Shown: piece by piece, positions 1 through 13,100 of the stretch
Position numbering within the stretch: position 1 is the first letter of the stretch
How the letters are laid out: every line of letters starts with the position of its first letter
Assembly: GCA_015039315.1 (NCBI GenBank)
Contig: WIDE01000010.1
Coordinates: 21,231 to 85,230, forward strand
DNA length: 64,000 nt
Direction: 5' to 3'
From: Clavulina sp. PMI_390
Lineage: Eukaryota; Basidiomycota; Agaricomycetes; Cantharellales; Hydnaceae
Program-made: the position numbers and the translations under genes
Notes under the pieces: generated by a model
The model's input: the letters and a program-made list of their open reading frames with translations, nothing else
What the model was told of the DNA's origin: nothing
Databases searched by the model: none

Positions 1-35
1 GGCTGTCTGACTGACTCGCTGATTTGGCCTTCAAA

Positions 36-1399
36 ATGTGTGTCGGTTTCTGGACGTTGGATCACCCGGAATGGTCTCTGTATGTTGCTTAATCTCGTAT
101 ATACTGATGCCATGGGCTTAAAAGCTGTGTTCTATAGAGTGTTGTGTGCCAATCGAGATGAATTTCTAGACAGACCCACCCGACCTGCTCAATGGCACAA
201 CTTTCCATCAAAAGATGAGCTGTCTGAAAATATAGCTCGCAAAGACGCTACTCCCGAGCCCCACTCTTCTCCGCCCACTGGATCCGTTCTATCTGGGATC
301 GACGTTCAAGCTGGAGGGACGTGGTTTGGAATCAATCACTCAGGTCGCGTAGCTTTTATGTGATTGAAAACGTCTTCGGACCATGTTGAGCCCAATTTGA
401 CCTGGATTCCTCTCCTTCTACATGATTCCTCCTACCCTAGAACCAATATCACTGAGCCTCACTTCAAGCCCCATAAGGTGTCGCGGGGAGCATTGGTTGC
501 GGCATATTTAGATCCGACGAAACAAACTCCTCAGCCCAAGTCCCAAGACTTATCAGGATTCCTGGATGCCGCTGTGACAGGTCCCGAAGATCCGATTGTT
601 GATACTGCGGGCTTCAACCTGTTACTGCTGGAGCCACAACGGTCCAGCACTAATGCCTTGGATGCATCCACACGACGGCCAACCGAGTTCAGCGCAGCTC
701 TCCTCAGTAATTCTGGCGGCGAGACCCCAATTAGAGCTCGCACTATCCGCTCGGCCTCCAAGTCGTCTGTCGCCCCGGACGCTACTTCATTGGCATGTGA
801 AGGACTTTCAAATGGGATAGATCGGAGCGAAATCGACGGACTAGGATTGCGCGATCCATGGAAAAAGATCCCACTTGGAGAGCAGCTACTAGCAGAAGTG
901 CTAGCTCAATATGAACAAGGGTTGTCAAACGCGCGACAAGCTCAATCAATAGCAGAGCTGGAGGGCCAACTCGTCGAAGACCTTATGAACCTCCTGGGGT
1001 AAAACTCTTTTCCACAGTGAACAGGTCAGACTCTAGTCTCACGAGTTTCACTTCTATGTCAATAGTTCTCGAGCCCCTCAGCCGATTATTACTGTACGCG
1101 ATATGCGAGACAACATCTTTGTCCCTGCTAGTCTCAGCATTCGCTCCAGCGCCAAATGGTATGGTACCCGTCTATCCACCGTTATTCTCATCCGGAGAAC
1201 CACAGGAGAGGTGCTATTCGTCGAGCGGGACCGCTCAATGCTCGTCCCTCGAGATGACGCTGTCGTTGCCGCATGGAGAGCAGCAGGAGGGCGCACTTTC
1301 GACGAGGCGATGCTCGAACAACAAGCAACAATCCCATGGATCATGGATCCTGTTGAAAGCCGTCGTACTCAACGCGTCTATCGCTTCACAATACCATAG
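36..1399 (+). CDS. TANGO2/NRDE-family protein, copy 1
   Basis: Homologue of TANGO2 (transport and Golgi organisation 2), named NRDE for its conserved N-terminal Asn-Arg-Asp-Glu. In animals the family is linked to Golgi/ER organisation and haem or lipid handling; its biochemical role is unsettled. Four exons fit: 36-79, 138-359, 441-998, 1066-1399, about 385 residues. The start reads MCVGFWTLDHPEW, with Cys2 as usual in the family, and after the first intron VLCANRDEFLDRP gives the NRDE motif. GGTWFGINHSGRVAF and TNITEPH are further family blocks. The exon phases match the downstream paralogue exactly, which supports the model. The 3' exon ends QRVYRFTIP. The tandem copy starts 490 bp downstream on the same strand. 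Confidence 0.85.
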
Positions 1400-1888
1400 C
1401 CTTCCAGTGAACTTCAAATAATATACTTTTCTCTCTATGAGCTTGTGATACTGTGTGAACACCAAGTTATCCATTCGTTCTGACGTATTTACGACCATTA
1501 CATCGCTTAGACTACTGAGCGCAATGAGCTGCCCTGTTAGACCATACCAGCGTTTCTGATCTTCCAGAATTACTCACGTGCAAGTCCCAGCGAGCATTGC
1601 TTTCCCCATTGTTCCTTCGAGCCATTACACATACCATCTTGGAGGGAACAATCACGCGACCTTAGTGATCCCAAGTCCTTCCGTTTATTCCCGCCATCCT
1701 TGTTGCATCTCGCGTGTTCTCGGGCGCTGCTGCTCCATATTCAAATCCTGCTAGCTCATAGGTCAAATCCCCGGATCCGCCTCCTTCCGATCCGTCTCCC
1801 GCAACACTCCGGCTCTAGGTACAACCTAGTTAAATTAGAGCGATGGGTCTCATCGCTCCGTCATTAACTTAGTGACTCAACCTCCACA
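1400..1888. other. intergenic, promoter of second TANGO2 gene
   Basis: No gene seen. It must hold the 3' end of copy 1 and the promoter of copy 2. The stretch is not an obvious duplicate of the sequence before copy 1, of which only 35 bp are in the window. Confidence 0.5.
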
Positions 1889-3264
1889 ATGTGTGTCGGT
1901 TTTTGGACCTTGGACCATCCTGAATGGTCGTTGTATGTCGATTCATCTGTTAGATATTGATGTTGTGGATATGCGTCTAAAATCATTATGTTACAGGGTG
2001 CTGTGCACCAATCGAGACGAGTTCCTCGACAGACCCAGTCAGCCTGCTCAGTGGCACAGTTTTCCACCAAAACATGAATCATTCAATATCACGGCTCAAA
2101 CAGATACTCATTGCAAGCCACAATCCCCTCCGCCCATGGAACCTGTCTTATCCGGGTTTGACATCCAAGCTAGGGGGACGTGGTTTGGAATCAATCAGTC
2201 GGGTCGCGTTGCCCTAATGTGAGTAGGCTGTTCTTGACATCTGTTGGTTCAATTATTCCCTGAAAACTCTTTGTTGATGCTTCTCTCTATCACAGAACCA
2301 ATATTGCTGAGCCCCACGTCACGGCTCATACTGTGTCCCGCGGAGCGTGGGTAGCCGCATATTTAGATCCAATACATCAAGCCCCTCCCCTGCACGAGTC
2401 TGACGACTTGTCAGAGTTCGTGAGGGGTGCCGTAACTAGGCCTGAGGGTCCGATCTCAGACACCGGGGGCTTCAATCTCTTGCTCCTAGAACCACAGCGA
2501 TCCATCGTCGATGGACTTGAAGGGCCATTACGGCGACCTACCGCATTCAATGCCACCCTTCTAAGTAACACTGGTAGCGAGACCCCAATTAGGGGTCGTA
2601 CGATTCGCTCCGCTTCCAACCCCAACGTTGCTTCTACCAATATATCGCTGACATGCGAAGGACTATCTAATGGAGTAGATCAAAGTGAAATTGATGGACT
2701 AGGGCTGCGGGATCCATGGAAAAAGATATCAGTTGGACAGCAGTTGCTTGCAGATGCGCTTGCTCAATATGGCCCTGGCCCATCAGATACACGGCAATCC
2801 CAATCGATGGAAGAGCTAGAAGACCAACTTGTTGAGGAACTTATGAGTCTCTTAAGGTAGGTGAATTGCTGAGGATCGCAGTTTCCTTTTCAATTTGTTA
2901 CTTTGACTGACCCACAATTTTTGTTAACAGTTACAGGGCCCCCCTGCCAATCAACACTGTGCGCGATATGCGAGACAACATCTTCGTCCCTGCCAGTTTG
3001 AGTATTCCCTCAATTCCAAAGTGGTATGGCACCTGTCTCTCCACGGTTGTGCTTGTCCGGAGGACCACAGGCGAAGTGCTTTTTGTTGAGCGCGACCGTT
3101 CGGCGCTTGTCCCACGAAGTGATAATGCCCTCGCTGCGTGGCGAGCAGCAGGAGGACGAACTTTTGATGAAGCCTTGCTCGAAGAACAGGTGGCTGTTCC
3201 TTGGATTATGGATGCCGCCAGCAGTCGTTGCACTCAGCGAGTCTATCGTTTTACAATATCATAG
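1889..3264 (+). CDS. TANGO2/NRDE-family protein, copy 2
   Basis: Tandem paralogue of the preceding gene with the same four-exon plan: 1889-1932, 1997-2218, 2296-2856, 2931-3264, about 386 residues. The NRDE block reads VLCTNRDEFLDRPSQPAQW, followed by GTWFGINQSGRVAL, TNIAEPH, and a C-terminal half with VRDMRDNIFVPASLS and ALVPRSDNALAAWRAAGGR. Exons 1, 2 and 4 have identical lengths in the two copies (44, 222 and 334 nt); exon 3 differs by one codon. The copies have drifted at many synonymous and some replacement sites, so the duplication is not very recent and both seem under coding constraint. A cytoplasmic or organelle-associated NRDE protein is expected; the substrate is unknown. Confidence 0.85.
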
Positions 3265-4132
3265 TCTTCTAGTTAACTGCGAAGTAATATATTACGTTGT
3301 TAGTTTTTATCATCCATCGAGCATACAATAGAGTGAAGTTATTGCTGGTCGGAAAGCTCTCGGTAGCGCTTGATTATCCAGGTGACTTATTTGGGTTGCG
3401 TAGGTGGTTAAGCATGCGACTCGCCAGAGCCTAGTTAGAGGTGTAAGGCGATTTCCCCTCTGAAGGATGAAGAGTAACAACCCTCACACTCGAGCCCGTC
3501 TTGAACAAGGAGCTCTATTCAATCACCAAAGCTAAGGTTGGCCTGCCGAGATACAGCTTGCTTCATTGTGAAATGCGGAGCGTCTTTTTCTGTGAATTGA
3601 TGCAAATCAATAATGGTGAGAACAAAATTCATGCCAACACTGGTCAGAAGTTTGGCGATAATCGAGCTGCAGCTTGAAAGATTCCATAATATTATTCAGC
3701 ATCCTGGCAATGATTCTAGTGATAGGGAACAAGGAGGAAGGCTAACGGCCCAGACAAAAATTGAAAATTCAAGCGAAAGAGTCCAGCAAATAAAGAAGCC
3801 TGTTGAAGAATGAAGTTAATGATACAGAGAGGGGGTTTACATGAACAAAGGCACAAAGGCGGAGACATTGATATTGATAAGAGCTTTACCCAGAGAGAAT
3901 AGATAGCCGCTAGGAAGAAAGCAGACTGCGAAATTTCAGGCTTAGAATTATAAGGCTATAATGTATCAGCGAATATACTGATGTGGGTACGGAGGGGCGA
4001 ATGGAAGTAGCAGAAGAAAGGTAGTCAAAGAGCAAGGCAAAGCAAGGCAACCAGCCAGCCGCCTAACATAAAGGGGGGAGGAGGAGAAGAGGGAGGGTGC
4101 GCGCGCAAGGGACTGAATGTTGTCGCCCTGAC
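3265..4132. other. intergenic, nothing recognised
   Basis: Holds the 3' ends of two convergent genes. A 66-codon open frame at 3613-3813 has no recognisable domain. A stretch near 3396-3470 has a faint tRNA A-box look but no B-box and no acceptor pairing. Confidence 0.4.
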
Positions 4133-5004
4133 TCAGTCCCGACCGCACCTAAGCATCTTGAGTACATTTGCCCTCACTTGCATTAAAGCCTCTCCTCGAG
4201 CTTCGCAAGCTCTGATATTACTTTCCATTTCAATGAGCTGGTCTCTGAGTGCGTTGTAGATCTCCTTCTGCTCCGTTACGTCCGCATGTAATGTAAGGAC
4301 CTCTGCTCTTTTCTTCTCCCGCGAGTTGTTTCGAGAGTGGGAAGAGGGATCCTTGCTAAAGTCGTACCCCCTGAGTTTATCAAACTCCCGGAGATCCTCG
4401 ACTGGGAGCTCGTGAACAGGACAACCAAAGGGATAGTTCGTTGGAACTAGTGTACCATCTGGACTGACAGGGGCTTGCGGGGTCTGGAAGGATGAGAATG
4501 GTGGTGAGGGAGGGAGGGGAGTGGCGTAGGATCGTAGAGGCCCGGGGGAGTATAACGGAGTAATGAGACTTCCCGGCCCCGTAGGTGTGTGTGGAAGAGT
4601 TGTGAATGCAGTATGGTGATATGACTGAGGGGTATTTACGACGGTAGGCGAGACGTTCTGGATCGAGTTCCGAATGCGAGTTCCCTTCCAGGATAGGTGA
4701 TAGGGGGCGCGGGTAGGAGTGGTCTTATATATCTGATGAGCAGGGAGATATGACTGGTCTGCAAGTGTGAACTTACCTGGGTGGGAAAGCCCCAACCGCC
4801 TCCAGTAGCGTCATAGGGAAAAGAGGCCGCAGTAGCAGCCAATGGGGTGGAGGGGCCACTGGTCTGTTGGGGCAGTGTTAGTTGGGTGGTCGAAAGATCA
4901 GCTGAAGTCACTGACTGTGGTAGGCCGAAAACCGCGCTCGAAAGATACTGGGAATCGATTGTAGCCAGCCTAGAGAATTTATGATGAGATTCCTTCATGG
5001 TCAC
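4133..5004 (-). CDS. hypothetical protein with C-terminal coiled coil
   Basis: Not recognised. A Ser/Thr/Pro-rich, probably disordered protein that ends in a charged amphipathic helix (ADVTEQKEIYNALRDQLIEM and what follows), a likely short coiled coil that could mediate dimerisation. Two frames join in phase if a 44-bp intron at 4733-4776 is removed (donor GTAAGT, acceptor CAG). A block reading FGCPVHELPVEDLREFDKLR suggests a conserved segment before the helix. The 5' end is unresolved: an upstream exon around 5010-5163 is plausible because a GTAGGC donor and CTAG acceptor would feed into this frame, but I could not place the start codon. It may be a transcription-associated factor; there is no DNA-binding motif to prove it. 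Confidence 0.5.
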
Positions 5005-5164
5005 TGAGGGTAGTTGTGCCTACGTTTGGTGACGAAACCCGAGTGCCGTCGTTGTCTGGAGTGAATATCACAGGTATGGATTAACCAGCCATTCAATCGA
5101 GCAATAGAAAAGGGATGCCCACCAGATGTGGCTTCAATATAGTGATTGAAATGGGATGGATCCA

Positions 5165-7122
5165 TATTGCTTGCAGAAAAGGGAGAAGTAGTAGAGGGGG
5201 GAGCTTTGATGTCGGATGCTGGCTGGTGCAGCCGACCTATCTATAGTGCTGCTCTTTGTCGGCCAAGCTCTACGCCCGCGCCTCCCCTAAGATGCCCCTC
5301 GTGTATTGACCAGCGACGGAACCAAATTTTCCATTCAAAACCTGTCCTGGGCTGGATCACCACAGGCGGCTGGCAAGCCATCCGTGAGTTGCCAGTGGCA
5401 GCTCTGGGCTGTACACGAGCAAGATCTAAGACATTCGCTGCGACGGCAAGAAAAGATCGATTTCTACCATGCTCAGAGCCCATAAGGCGACCGGGAGCCT
5501 GAAGGAAGACGAGGTGTATTACCACACTGTTAGGCTTGGGGTCCAATATCAAAACCACAACATCGTCCACAACGGCCAATAAAGTAGACCCTGGCGGTGC
5601 TCCAAGCGAAAGCGGCGATAACTTAATTGAATCAAAGCTTCGGATCAATAGAACGAGGGTGCGAGGGTAACAGAACTGCAAGCAATCAGGGACATGGTAG
5701 CAGCGACAAACCACCCAAGGTATTCGGTCCTGTGGATAAAGAGAACAGATAGTGGGCGGCGATCGGTGCAATATTATGGCCCAATGGTCACCACGAAGCG
5801 TGACCGTAATAATTAGGCACCTGCGAAGGCTGACGGAAAGTTAGTGCAAGTCGACTCGAGTAAGAGAACACAAAGCGACCAGATTGGGCACTTTTTCAGA
5901 GTTTAGGGCTCAAGGTAGCGGCATCAAGAGCGAGACCATACGACGAGAGACTCCAGTGGATGGGGACGGCCTAGCATCCAAGACCGAAGCTAGCATCGTT
6001 TGAGGATGAGCGATCCGAGTGTCGGACTTCCCAACCATCAATGCAACAAATTGTTCACAGGCACAAAAGCTATACCCAACATCGAAGAGATGAATCCAAG
6101 TATCAGTCATTATTATTTGGCTATAATCTGTCCAAGGGTTGGGTTTCGTTAGATTTTTGCAATGGATGGTCAATCTCTGAAGTGCAGAGGTTTCGGAGTC
6201 GGAACACGTGGTGTACAGCTTTCTTCATATGGCGATGTCCTCACTGAAAGGTGGATCGACAAAGATAATCCTCTTGAGGGCCGAGGAAAGATGAGGTGCT
6301 TGCTACTGGCTCAAGACAATGTGGTGGTTGACCCTTGGCTTTATGACCAGAGTCCGGCGCTTGTTCGGCCAACCACGTGCACGCTTGACCCTACGGAGGC
6401 CATCTCTGAGCAAATCAATTCGGTCTTTTCCGAGCTCAGGGCTGTGTGTTCTTGGTCTAGAATGTGGTTTCTTTCACCTCAGTTCATAGCAGCATTCCAG
6501 GTAGGCAAGACCATGTAGTACCAAAACAAATGTCAGCGCAAAGGATCAAATGGATAGGGGATTTGCTAGTGTAGGCAGACGATACAAATGCAGAGACGAT
6601 ACGTACGATTCTACTAGTATGGCGTCAGCAGATGCGCAGAAAGTGTAAGGAAGAAAAAACGGCACGCTGAGTACAATAGATTGCGTGCATGCAACAGAAG
6701 AGAGTCGGGGGGAGACAAATCAAAGATTAAGGCCAAGACAAGATCAGAAGAAAGGTACGAAAAGACACAACTGTTGATACACTATAGCTTGCGCTTTTTG
6801 GCGACGCGTAAAGCTTCGGGGTATGACGCGAGACAACGAAGGTAGAATAGTAGTGGGGATTCGGAGTGAAGAGTGATCAGAAAAGAAGAGAAGAAAGGAT
6901 GCAAGATAAAACAATAAGTCAGATTTTCATGTGGCAGGCCAGAAGATTTTCGTGAAAGAGGAGACGAGGGGGGAATCGGATGTAAGGGAAGCTTTGAGGG
7001 ATCCTGAGGAACTTAATCAAGAGCGAGCAGGTTAGTGGCTGCATCGGAAAGGCGGTGCGTTTAATAGAGCAGACATACCGGAGGTGTCGCGAGCAAGGTG
7101 ACAAGGAGGTAAGAGATCCGCT
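5165..7122. other. long intergenic stretch
   Basis: About 2 kb without a convincing gene. Open frames at 5241-5771 (minus) and 6162-6518 (plus) lack family motifs, intron-supported extensions or typical composition. The right part is the 3' flank of the SET gene. Confidence 0.4.
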
Positions 7123-10100
7123 CTAAAGCCCGTTGGATGGACGGTTGAACGAGGATGACGGCCCAGAGGGTCCATTCGGCAGTCGGCCCTTGTTGCCCAT
7201 GGGGTTGAACCCATTCATATCAGGCGAGGATCGCATGTTGGGCGAGCGCGACGGGTCCTGGTAGTCCCCACGCCCACCGAATCCACGGCGGGGGTGTTGC
7301 ATAGGCCGGCCACGGTTCCCCCACCCGTTTGGCGGAGGGGGAGGGCCATTGCCATAAGGACGAGGGGGTGGGTAATCATAGTCTCGTTCACGGGGAATGA
7401 TGGGTGGAGGGGAACCACGTCGTTGGCCTAGCCATCGGTCATTCGGAACACGCGGAGGACCTTGGTTATAGCCCATGCCTCGTCGAGGAGGATATGGGTT
7501 GTAGCCCGCTGAGTTTCCGTGGTATGAGGAAGATGACGGTGGAGGCGCCGGGTACGAGCTCGAAGAGGACGGCGGGGCTCGATATCGGTACTCATCACGA
7601 TCCCGGTCAGAAACCGAAGAATTCGACTCGGCAGGGCTACCAGGGGCGAAACCAAAGCTAGGTGCAAGCGGTGGCTTCCGAATGGCTGGGCGGTCACGTT
7701 CGCGCAGGCCAGGGGATGGGCGTCGGATGTTTGGTGAAGGGGCTTGAGGGGGAGGTGAGGAACGCGAGGAAACGGAGGCGGGTGTGGAGGAACGTGAATT
7801 GCGAGTGAGAACGGAGCCGAGCGACGATGTTGGAGCGCCAACGCCAGGCGAATCAGAAGAAGCAGACGCTGACAGTCCTGGGGAGTCCAAGATTTCTCCA
7901 TCTTCAGCATCTTCCATGAGGGCATCAGAAGCTGGCTGGATGGTGGGAGTGGAAAGGTCGGCAAGGGCGAGGTCGACGGCCTCCAACTTCACGATAGGTT
8001 GGGGAGATGCAACTGAGGTGTTTTCATCTGGATAAAGTGGGTCCACTGGGAGGGAAGGAGTGTACGGGCGAGCTGGGGACAGCGTTGCAGGGGCTGGCAG
8101 CGTCTGTACCTCTTCGACAGTGGTCTCTTCTTCCATATTCATATCATCGTCAGCTTCATGCTCCTGTGTCGCCACGTCAGCTGCGAATACTGGCTCGGGG
8201 GTCGGAGGAGCCATCAGCGTCGAGGTCGATTGAACGTCCCTCTCAATGGCTTCCTCAGCAACGGGAGCGACAATATCTGCGGGAATCGGGGCTGGCTCAG
8301 ACGTGATGGCGGTGGCAAGAGGGGTCAGATCAGATGATTCAGGCTGAACATCTTCTGGCTGAGTGGGAGCCTCCAAAGGCAGCTCTGAGCTCGTAACGGG
8401 AACAGATTCTGATGGAGGAAGTGAATCCACGTCGGCGTCCACATCATCGCGGGCTTGTTCCGGGATCTCGGTGGGGGCGGAATGCTGTTCGTCTGGAACG
8501 GTCAGCGAGACTGGGGCGTTATCAATGGCAGACGTCTCTTCCGCGGCTGGTGTGTCACTGGTGTCTACCGGAGCAGAGTCAGAAGTGAAAATGGGAGCAG
8601 AGACTGGTGCAGGAACTGGGGCGGGAGCTGAAGTTGGAACGGGGGCAGGGGCTGGGATTGAATCTGAGGCTGGAGCAGCATCTCCTTCGACGACCTTTGC
8701 CTTATCACGCTTCTTCTTCCAGTCAAGGAAGCTCATCTTCACTGCAGGGGCAGCAGGCGGAACAGGCGCAGGGGGAGGAGCAGTAGGGGAAGCAGAAGGA
8801 GCGTCGACAGCAACCGGTTCGGATTCGTGACTGGGTTCCGAATGAGTTTCCTCCGTCATCTCCACATCATCATCTGTCATCTCAACGGATGAGGATGCGG
8901 TGGTCGATTCTAGAGGGACGAAGTGAGACGGGGGACTCGAGGGCGCAGGAATGGACGTGACGGTCGTAGGATCCAACGACGCTGGGATCGGCGGAGGCGG
9001 CATGACAGAAGGGTCCATGATGAATCCAGTCGAAAGAGCGCTCGTCGTGGTAGTTGGGACCGCTGTGAGGAAAAAGTGTGTGAGGTGAGTCGCTGGTGAT
9101 ACCGCAGTCGCGGAGAATAAAAACGTACGCGTCTTTTCCTCTTCCAAACCAGCAGCATCAGCGCTATCCGTTCCAGTTCCAGTCACAGGTACAATAAGTC
9201 CTGTCGTCCCATCCTCCATTTCCTCATCAATCACCTCGCTTGGTACGATCGACGAATGCATCGCCAAGCCACTTGACGGCAAGCTCATCGACATCCCCAT
9301 TCCCATCCCAACAGGCTCGCTCGAACTCGAATTCAAGGCAGCATGATCGCGGAACGCGTGACGAGAGGAAGAAGACGACGCTAGTGGCGAGGGGGAAGAG
9401 AACGCAGCAAAGCTCGTGCTGCGCACCCGCTTCCTCGCCCATGGCGGCAACTTTGCCTTGCTCTCACTCGAGCCCGAGGCGTCGTCCACAAGCTCGCATG
9501 TCGACGCGGCAGACGCGATGGATTCCACGTCCTCCATCTCCATTGTGGTATCTGCATCGGACTCATCCAGGATCGCGGTTGACGTGGGCGAAGCAAGATC
9601 CGCATCAAGAGCAGCAGCGGACGAAGAAGAAGTAGCTACAGCAGTTGCAGGAGTGGGTTCTGGGACAGCGAGTCCAAGAGAAGAGGAAAGTGAGGCCGCA
9701 AACGACGCTGCAAGGGGGTTTAGCGACGTCAGAGACATTGAGCCCGACTTCTTGTGCACTGGACTAGCCAAAGAGGGCGTTGCAGGTGCAGGTGCAGAGA
9801 CAAGGGAGGACGCAGTATCAAGCTTGGCAAGGCTCGGCGAAGCTTTCCCCACATCCATCCTCGACGCAAGTGGAACAAGCCTTCCGCGACCCAGGCTAGG
9901 GGGCATACTCGACCTCTTCGACGGACTCGGCGTCGGCGAACCACTTCTCCTCAAATACTCCTTTGTCGTCGTCGGTGGCGTACCAGCATTGGAACTGCTA
10001 GCACTGGCCATCTGATCACGCTCGCGATCATGCAACCCCACAACATCCGCCCACCCTCGTTTCGCAGGGGTTGGTGTTGTAGCAGCAGCGGCATCAGCGA

Positions 10101-13100
10101 CAGGCCCATTCGTAGCGAGCGTCCGGGCCAATAGCGTCGTTGGGTTCGTCAGGTGCGGCGGTGCAGAATGACTGCCTCCCAACCTGATGCCACTCCAATT
10201 CCCAGAGGGAGAAGGAGAAGTATAAGCAGCAAGTGAAGAACGAGGCGGTGGGGTCATGCTCCTGTACAAACTGATAGCGGGAGACGAAGCCCGAGGCGTA
10301 GTAGGCGTCCCAGCTCTGCTCCCTCCACCCATCGTACTACTTGTGCTCGTGCTTGAACTCGAGCTGTTGAACCGCCGTAACGACGCTGCGGTTGTCGGAT
10401 GATAGATCGAGTGCGCATGGAAGTACGAGAGCGCAGACACTCCAGGAAGAATCCCAACAGGGAACTTTTTCCTCGCCTCCATCTCCATCGCTGCGTCCGC
10501 ATCAGGATCAGCCGCAAAACCCAAGGCCTCTGGCCACCCAACCATCGGGCCCAACTCCATATTCCCGCTCAACCCATCGGAGGATCCACTCGCGCTAGCA
10601 GTAGCGCTCGCGTTCCTCAGCTTCTCAAAGTTCGCCTCCAAGCTCAGTTTGGGCAGGGCCGCACCTCCAAGCTTGGAGCTAGACGATTTCCTCCCTGGGG
10701 TAGACGACGAGGGCGCAGGGGAAGAGAACACAAAGTGATTAGGTGTGGGAGTCGAAGGAGAAGCCGGTAAAGGCGACGGGGATGCGAAACGCTGGTGGTG
10801 TGCAATCATCGTTGATGATGACGGCGACGAAATACCATGCCCACTCAGGCCGGCAGAAGGCTTGCCGATGAATCTGGAACGCTCAGCGACGAACCGGGCC
10901 ATCATGACAAAGGTACATTCCCGTATGGGCTCAGCACTGAGGCGGGAGCCTGCAGAAGCTGACGATATCGACGATGATGATGACCAAGACGACGACGACG
11001 ACGAAGAGCAAGCACACGACGTGAGCGTACCGCCCATCGTGAATAGGATCTGCGACAGCTGGGCTTTGAGGTCAACCCTAGAACACAAAAGTCAGTGACC
11101 CGTCTAAACTCCACATGAAAGAGAACACGCACTCATCCTCAATTTCGCCCAGACCACCTTTCAGAACTTTGCCCAATCGATGCACAGCGCTCCCCCTATC
11201 CCACTCCCATCCCACCACAATCTCCTCTCCGCGCGGGGCGATCGGGCGCGTAGCGAACAGCGCAAACGACAACGTCGGCGACCGGCCTTGGAGCGCCTGC
11301 TCTCGCTCCTCCCTCGCGCGCGCCTTTGAGTGCGATTTCGACGGGCGGCCCTTGGGTTTCGTGGAGATGGTAGGGGTAGGATTAGTGAGTGTTGGAGTCG
11401 TTGATAGGGGATCGGAGGAAGAGGAAGGGGATGGTTCGAGGCCCAGGACGGGGCGGATGACTGCGTTAGGCCAGCACCCTCGACGCGCCCAACGAGCCTC
11501 TCCACCCATCTCGCGCGCATCAAGAGCCAGTGCCAACGGAGGAGGAGGCGGAGGAGGAAGTGGATGTCGTGATACAGACGACAATGACGGGGACTTGCGA
11601 GATCGAGCAGCAGCAGCACCCAGGACCTCAGCTTCATCCACCGTATCCTCACTACCCTCAATATCAACCTCTTCCTCGTCGTCCTCAGTCTCCTCGACAT
11701 CCATATCCATCGCCATGTCCATCTCATCCTCCACCTTGACTTTTGGATGCATCTCTTCCTCCCCACCAAGGCTGCCGACAAGGAAGACGAACGGTTTAGC
11801 ACACTGCACGAGCCCGTACTGGCTCGCACCCTCACGGACATACGCCTCGAGGCTCCGCACATTACTCGGGAACGCAGCAAGGAGCGTGCCAGCCGGGATC
11901 GGAGTCGTATGGTACGCAAGGAGGGCATCCTTATCGAGCTTGGTGGAACTTGACGAGGCGGATGAAGGAGTCGGAGATACTAGGGGTGAGGAAGATTGAG
12001 ACAGTATCGAAGTCAGAGTCAGACCCTGCTGATGCTGAGCATGTGCCGTCGGGCAATTCGTATACAGCCCATACTGCGGTGGTCGCGTATACATCCCCAT
12101 ACCCATCGCGCCTCCATATCCTGTCCCATTGGGACTCTCCCCAATAATGGCAGAGGCGGAGAGCGGGCTCGGAAATGGGTATGCGGACAGAGGACCACTC
12201 CCTGCTCCTCCGACCGCACCAGGCCCTGCCGGACCCACGATAGGCGACGCAGGGCAGACATTCGGCGATGGGAGCGGGGTGCAGTCTGCAAGTGGGACCG
12301 CGCGGACTTGCAGTTTGGCGCGCTTGGACGTCGAAGGGTGTGGAAGTGGTAACGGGGGCGATGATGATGATAATGATGACGATGATGAAGATGACGCGGG
12401 GGCGGTGGATGACAAGAATGAGGCCGAGGATGTGGATGGAGGTGGAGGAAAGAGGGGATGTAAAGGTAGTGCGCTCACGATGGGTGATACGCCCATCGAG
12501 CTTGACGACGAAGGACAAGGATAGCCCTCATTCGCCCTCTTCCACCATGCCCCTTCTTCACCATCATGTTCTGACTCACCCTCCACCTCTCTATCCACAA
12601 GCCATTTTGCCCATCGATCCATCGCGTCCTTGACTCCGCGCTCTAGCACGATGTCCTCAGGGATGTCCGAGTATTCATTAGCCCAGGGTTCAAAGAGCGT
12701 CTCCTCATCATGCTTGCTCAGGCCAGTCGGTGGTTGGTGTTGGTGCTGGTGCTGGTGCTGGTTCTGGTGATGATGTTGAGATGATAGGGAGCCGCGCTTG
12801 AATTTGGCTAGAGCAGAATGTGATGATGCTGTGGATGTGGATGGGGACGATGGTGATGCGTGGTGTGAATGGGAATGTGACGAAGACGAAGATGATAAGA
12901 GGGCGTTCGCTTTGGTGCTTGCCCGTCGGGGCGGTGGCGCACCCCATACCGGTGGAGGCGGAGGCGGTATCGAGGTGCTTGTTGAGGCAGACGGCATGGA
13001 GGATGCGACGGATGATGATGTTGACGAGCTCGAAGTGGTAGAGGTGGTGGTGGTAGAAAAAGCAGGGGGATGGTCAACTGCGCTGCTCTTTCTCCTTGCA

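Noticed and set aside
3396..3470. Possible tRNA
   Set aside because: Weak A-box-like stretch only; no B-box, no cloverleaf that closes.
5241..5771. 176-codon minus-strand open frame
   Set aside because: No family motif, no conserved block, and it lies in probable promoter sequence.
6162..6518. 118-codon plus-strand open frame
   Set aside because: No recognisable domain and no supporting splice structure.
8363..8830. Long open frames antisense to the SET gene (also 9416-10015, 11115-11999, 12798-13538)
   Set aside because: Low-complexity mirrors of Ser/Ala/Pro-rich coding sequence.
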